NCBI GenBank assembly: GCA_017302775.1
Contig: JAFLDC010000070.1
Location: 1-9,796 of the forward strand
Source: Sphingomonadales bacterium
GTDB taxonomy: Bacteria > Pseudomonadota > Alphaproteobacteria > Sphingomonadales > Sphingomonadaceae
Direction of reading: 5' to 3'
Length of the DNA: 9,796 nt
The position numbers were made by a program, and so were the translations under genes. Shown here piece after piece: positions 7,166-9,796 of this stretch. How positions within the stretch are numbered: the stretch's first letter is position 1; every line of letters begins with the position of its first letter. The notes beneath the pieces are model-generated. The model saw only the letters and a program-made list of their open reading frames with translations. It was not told the origin of the DNA and ran no database searches.

Positions 7166-8427
7166 CTCAGGCCGAAGAAATCATCCGCATCGCCGCCAAG
7201 GGCGATGGTGTTACCGCGTCAGGCCGGTTCGCGTGGGGGGCTGCCCCTGGCGACCTGCTGCTGCCTGACGGTACGTTGCAACCCGGTCCGCATCACGTCA
7301 CACCGCCGTGCCGCCACTTCGGCCGGTGTGGCGGATGCCAGTTGCAGCAACTGGATGAAGAGACGCTGGCCCAATTCGTTGAAGCCCGCGTTGCCAACGC
7401 CTCCAGCGGGCAGGAACTGGGGGCCGAGATGATCGCCCCGCCGCACCTTTCCCCGCCGGGTACGCGCCGCCGCGCATCGCTGCGCGCGGAAAGTAGCCAG
7501 GGGCGCGTGGTGATCGGCTACCGCGAGGCGAAATCGCATCGGCTGGTGGAACTGGCAGAATGCCCGGTGCTCCGGCCTGAGCTGGTGGCGGTGCTGAACC
7601 CGCTGCGCAAGCTGCTGATCCAGTTGGGACAGGGGCAAGACAATAGCAGGGGCAGGGCGCGAAAAGGATCGCGCCACGCCATGCCGCGCATGGCCGCTGA
7701 CATCGAGCTGACCTTGCTTGATCAGGGCGTTGATCTTGGGATCAAGGGGATCAGTGCCGAAGGCCTGGTCTTGACCGAGGCCATGCTCGATTTCGCGCGT
7801 GCGCAGGGATTGGCGCGGCTGACGCTTGACGCGGGATATGGCCCGGACACGGTTTGGGAACCGGAGCCGGTGACGATTACCTTGTCCGGCGTTGCCGTGC
7901 CGTTCCCGCCGGGCAGCTTTCTGCAGGCGACGCACGATGGCGAAATGGCATTGCTCGATGCGGCGCGGGCGTGGCTCGATGATTGTTCAAGCGTGGTTGA
8001 TCTGTTTTCCGGCCTCGGCACCTTTGCGTTTGCGCTGGCTGGCCCCGGAACCAAAGTTCTGGCGGTAGAGGCCGCGCGCGACGCGCATCTGGCCTGCCAG
8101 GCCGCTGCGGCAGCAGCGGGCCGCCCGGTCCACGCGCTGCACCGCGATCTGTTCCGCAACCCGCTGCTCGCCGACGAGCTGGAGCGGTTCTGCGCCGTCC
8201 TGCTCGATCCCCCCCGGGCCGGCGCGCGCGAACAGGTTGAACGGATCGCCGCCAGCACCGTGCCGCGCGTGGTCTACATCAGCTGCAACCCCGCCAGCTG
8301 GGCCAAGGATGCCCGCATGCTGATCGAAGGCGGCTTCGCGTTGAAAGAGCTGCGTCCGGTCGGCCAGTTCCGCTGGTCCACGCATGTCGAGCTGGCCAGT
8401 CTGTTTGTGCGGGATGCAGCATCATGA
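7162..8427 (+). CDS. Fe-S dependent RNA (uracil-5-)methyltransferase, RlmC/RlmD type
   Basis: A class I SAM-dependent enzyme of the TrmA/RlmC/RlmD family, which makes 5-methyluridine in RNA. I chose GTG 7162 as start: it gives a 421-aa protein with a GTGA overlap with nnr, whereas the upstream in-frame ATG at 7069 lies deep inside nnr. Cluster cysteines are Cys50, Cys56 and Cys59 (CRHFGRCGGC, C-x5-C-x2-C) and Cys134 (LAECPVL). This Fe-S set is found in RlmC and RlmD but not TrmA, so 23S rRNA is the likely target; which uridine cannot be read from sequence. Further motifs are GSFLQAT (251-257), the SAM loop DLFSGLGTFAF (280-290), DPPRAG (349-354), ISCNP with the nucleophile Cys375, and VELASLF with the base Glu410. 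The N-terminal TRAM-like part is short (about 45 residues). Confidence 0.93.
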   Translation: MTQAEEIIRIAAKGDGVTASGRFAWGAAPGDLLLPDGTLQPGPHHVTPPCRHFGRCGGCQLQQLDEETLAQFVEARVANASSGQELGAEMIAPPHLSPPGTRRRASLRAESSQGRVVIGYREAKSHRLVELAECPVLRPELVAVLNPLRKLLIQLGQGQDNSRGRARKGSRHAMPRMAADIELTLLDQGVDLGIKGISAEGLVLTEAMLDFARAQGLARLTLDAGYGPDTVWEPEPVTITLSGVAVPFPPGSFLQATHDGEMALLDAARAWLDDCSSVVDLFSGLGTFAFALAGPGTKVLAVEAARDAHLACQAAAAAAGRPVHALHRDLFRNPLLADELERFCAVLLDPPRAGAREQVERIAASTVPRVVYISCNPASWAKDARMLIEGGFALKELRPVGQFRWSTHVELASLFVRDAAS

Positions 8428-8531
8428 AGGTCCACATTGCCACGGTGCCCCTTTCCGATGGTGGTGGCGCGCTCGCGGCCGGGGCATCTCCATTTACGCT
8501 CTGCGCTGAAGGCGACTTTCCGATTTGCTGA
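8424..8531 (+). CDS. 35-codon ORF coupled to the methyltransferase gene; doubtful
   Basis: An ATG overlaps the methyltransferase stop as ATGA (8424-8427), the same coupling used elsewhere in this operon, and opens a 35-residue frame that begins MKVHIATVPLSDGG and ends GDFPIC before TGA at 8529-8531. It has no recognisable domain, membrane segment or signal. The frame is the same as that of the secreted protein starting at 8559, 27 nt further on, so only one stop codon separates them. It may be a real small protein, a coupling leader that brings ribosomes to the next gene, or the remnant of a degraded gene. No Shine-Dalgarno is visible. Confidence 0.3.
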   Translation: MKVHIATVPLSDGGGALAAGASPFTLCAEGDFPIC

Positions 8532-8558
8532 TTGCGCCGAACGGTGCAATCTCGGCAC

Positions 8559-9257
8559 ATGACAAGAAACTTTCCGGGTCTCGTACTGGTCGCGCTTGCC
8601 GTAACGTGCGCCGCTCCCACCCTTGCCGGGCGCCCGAAAGAGCCACCTCCGAAACCCGGCTATCAATGCTTGGAAGGAAAAGCGTTCGACGACAGGACCT
8701 GGGGGCGCGCAACCCTCGACGAATTCGGCAGGATCGAGGAATACGACTGGACCTGGCGCATGCCGAATGGCCCCGGGCGATACCAGCTTTACATAATGGG
8801 CGGTGATCTCTTGCCGGGCAATCGCGTTGGTCCGGCCGGAACTGCGGTCCTCAGTTGGAACTTGCCGCCGAACGCCAGGGCTAAGCCCGAAAAACGGAAG
8901 GTCCAGCTCACTTCCAACCCGCGCCCCGGTTATGTCTTGGGCGCTTTCGCCATGGGCGCAGTGGAGCGGTCGTTCACCCCGCGGATCTACATCTATTGGC
9001 CGGATATGCTGGCTTTCGCCCGGTCAGCGTCCGTCATGAACTTCAGTCTTATGGACGAACAGAATCGGCTGATCGACCATCAGGCGGTGGACCGCAGCGA
9101 CGTGCTGAATGCCGAAACCGACATCGCCGGAATGCTCACTGCACTGAATGACAAGATCGCAGCCTATCAGACTGCCTGCTCAAAAGTGGATGACATCATC
9201 AACCGCGACATTATCGTGGACCGGGGCAACGCTCCCTTGCCAACACGCGCGGGTTAA
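8559..9257 (+). CDS. Predicted secreted protein, function unknown
   Basis: From ATG 8559 the product is 232 aa and begins with a standard Sec signal peptide: Met-Thr-Arg, a hydrophobic core (LVLVALAVTCAA), then APTLA-GRP, with cleavage expected after residue 23. A proline-rich linker (KEPPPKPGYQ) follows. The mature part has two cysteines (Cys37 and Cys207) that could bridge its ends. It shows alternating beta-like segments (GRYQLYIMGG, GTAVLSWNL, RIYIYWPDMLAF), then a polar helical C-terminal region (about 165-215). An in-frame TTG at 8532 is possible but would put nine residues ahead of the signal peptide. I do not recognise a family. It is 131 nt after the methyltransferase stop, the largest gap in the right operon, and a minus-strand terminator lies 14 nt beyond its stop. 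Confidence 0.8.
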   Translation: MTRNFPGLVLVALAVTCAAPTLAGRPKEPPPKPGYQCLEGKAFDDRTWGRATLDEFGRIEEYDWTWRMPNGPGRYQLYIMGGDLLPGNRVGPAGTAVLSWNLPPNARAKPEKRKVQLTSNPRPGYVLGAFAMGAVERSFTPRIYIYWPDMLAFARSASVMNFSLMDEQNRLIDHQAVDRSDVLNAETDIAGMLTALNDKIAAYQTACSKVDDIINRDIIVDRGNAPLPTRAG

Positions 9258-9270
9258 CCGGCTTCACCAC

Positions 9271-9300
9271 AAAAATGGGGCCGGTGTTTCCACCAGCCCC
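9271..9300 (-). terminator. Intrinsic terminator, leftward (minus strand)
   Basis: Read on the minus strand, GGGGCTGGTG, a GAAA loop and CACCGGCCCC form a 10-bp stem with one G-T wobble (9300 down to 9277), followed directly by ATTTTT (9276-9271). The GNRA tetraloop and the T-tract are correct only for leftward transcription. On the + strand the same stem has the A-tract in front and no T-run behind, so it is at best a weak stop for the upstream + operon. Its orientation implies that something to the right is transcribed towards it. Confidence 0.8.
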
Positions 9301-9720
9301 ACGCTCGCCTGCTCTGGTTCCGGACGACTTGGGCGATCGCCGTTCCCGAGAGAGCTCTCAAACTGCTTTGTTCGACCCTTGCGGCTCGTTCTCCGCGTTA
9401 TCGGCTGCTCGGTGGTCCGTTAGGACCGGCTTTCATCGCCTGGTTCCCGTGCTGGCGTCCGGTCCCGTCAGGCGGCAGGTCCGAACCCAAGGGTTCTTTC
9501 CGTCCGCCTGGCGGTTCCGTGACCGCTTCGCCGCCTTGCCGTTCCGGGCTTTCCGTTCTGCTTTGGCCGAAGCCGCCGCTTTCCTTTTGCCTTTCCCGAC
9601 CGCTGGTGAAGCGACCTGCTGACTGCTCTGCCGCTCGCTGCATCTGCGGTTCGCCAGATTCAGACCGAAGTCATCCTGAGGCGTGTTTTCCGACACTGCT
9701 GCGGGCATTGCTGCCAGATC
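9301..9720 (-). ncRNA. Candidate structured RNA transcribed leftward, unidentified
   Basis: About 420 nt without a convincing gene, ending at a leftward intrinsic terminator. The minus strand is purine-rich. It contains local hairpins whose loops are known stable tetraloops only on this strand: UUCG closed by C-G with a GAC/GUC stem and outer pairs (9655-9678), UUCG in GGC/GCC (9565-9574), CUUG in GAACC/GGTTC (9483-9496) and UAAC in GGTCC/GGACC (9414-9427). Two short minus-strand ORFs overlap here, 9433-9708 (91 aa, Lys/Arg-rich centre with SPAVGKGKRKAAA) and 9398-9643 (81 aa). Neither has a ribosome binding site or known domain. By eye it lacks the conserved cores of RNase P RNA, SRP RNA and tmRNA. 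The 5' end is a guess, because no clear promoter is visible in the AT-rich stretch 9726-9777. Confidence 0.35.
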
Positions 9721-9726
9721 GTGAGG

Positions 9727-9774
9727 CTTAAGTTTTCCCTTTCAGTTTCAATGATTTCTCATCAAAACTTCAAG
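9727..9774. repeat. Imperfect inverted repeat in an AT-rich stretch
   Basis: CTTAAGTTTT (9727-9736) is the inverted partner of AAAACTTCAAG (9764-9774), 10 paired bases with a single bulge and a 27-nt centre. It lies in the only clearly AT-rich block of the window. It could be an operator or part of a promoter region for a gene beyond the right edge or for the leftward transcript. It has no T-run suited to an intrinsic terminator. Bases 9726-9796 contain no supported gene. Confidence 0.4.
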
Positions 9775-9796
9775 TGCGGTTCCACGCTCTCGATGA

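Noticed and set aside
9275..9622. A + strand 115-codon frame after the secreted protein.
   Set aside because: It starts inside the terminator stem, has no ribosome binding site or domain, and lies opposite the candidate leftward RNA.
9271..9720. RNase P RNA, permuted alphaproteobacterial tmRNA, SRP RNA or 6S RNA for the leftward transcript.
   Set aside because: The GAGGAAAGTCC-type RNase P core, a tmRNA tag frame with T-arm and CCA end, and the SRP GGAAGGAAGCAGCC-type motif were not found by eye. 6S was not recognisable, though it is defined by shape and needs a covariance search.
9748..9796. Possible gene ends or starts at the right edge: a minus frame ending at 9748 and a + frame from ATG 9751.
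   Set aside because: Only about 15 codons of each are visible, there is no ribosome binding site, and codon use does not match the neighbours.
1..9796. CRISPR arrays, insertion sequences, tRNA genes, phage or defence modules.
   Set aside because: No direct repeat arrays, transposase or integrase motifs, terminal inverted repeats or tRNA T-arm patterns were seen; the coding content is ordinary core metabolism.

Overview
The window is about 9.8 kb of GC-rich, gene-dense bacterial chromosome. Every supported gene lies on the + strand. Codon third positions rich in G/C, a Tat-dependent secreted cupin, the E. coli-type dihydroxy-acid dehydratase and the order ETF-QO / ispE / N-formylglutamate amidohydrolase / ilvD / nnr / RNA m5U methyltransferase suggest an alphaproteobacterium, most likely a sphingomonad such as a Novosphingobium relative. 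The taxonomic call is an inference from content and order, not a database result.

Left half (1-3474): the 3' end of electron transfer flavoprotein-ubiquinone oxidoreductase, a Tat-signal cupin protein of unknown role, ispE (isoprenoid precursor synthesis), an N-formylglutamate amidohydrolase-like enzyme and a DUF805 membrane protein. Gaps are 32, 14, -4 and 35 nt, so these are probably co-transcribed from a promoter left of the window.

Centre and right (3475-9257): a good sigma70-like promoter (TTGCCT-17-TGTAAT) lies directly before ilvD. It is followed by a tight chain: ilvD, a 116-aa lipoprotein, nnr (bifunctional NAD(P)HX repair), an Fe-S RNA (uracil-5-)methyltransferase starting at GTG in a GTGA overlap, a 35-codon ORF in an ATGA overlap, and a secreted protein of unknown function. 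The genes are mostly housekeeping: branched-chain amino acids, cofactor repair, RNA modification, respiratory electron entry and isoprenoids.

Right end (9258-9796): no convincing protein gene. A textbook intrinsic terminator here points leftward (minus strand). The purine-rich minus strand upstream of it contains several hairpins whose loops are recognised stable tetraloops only when read on the minus strand (two UUCG, CUUG, UAAC, and GAAA in the terminator). The best reading is a leftward-transcribed structured RNA of about 400 nt, or less likely a small basic protein gene. This is the least explained part of the window; I could not match it to RNase P RNA, tmRNA, SRP RNA or 6S RNA by eye.
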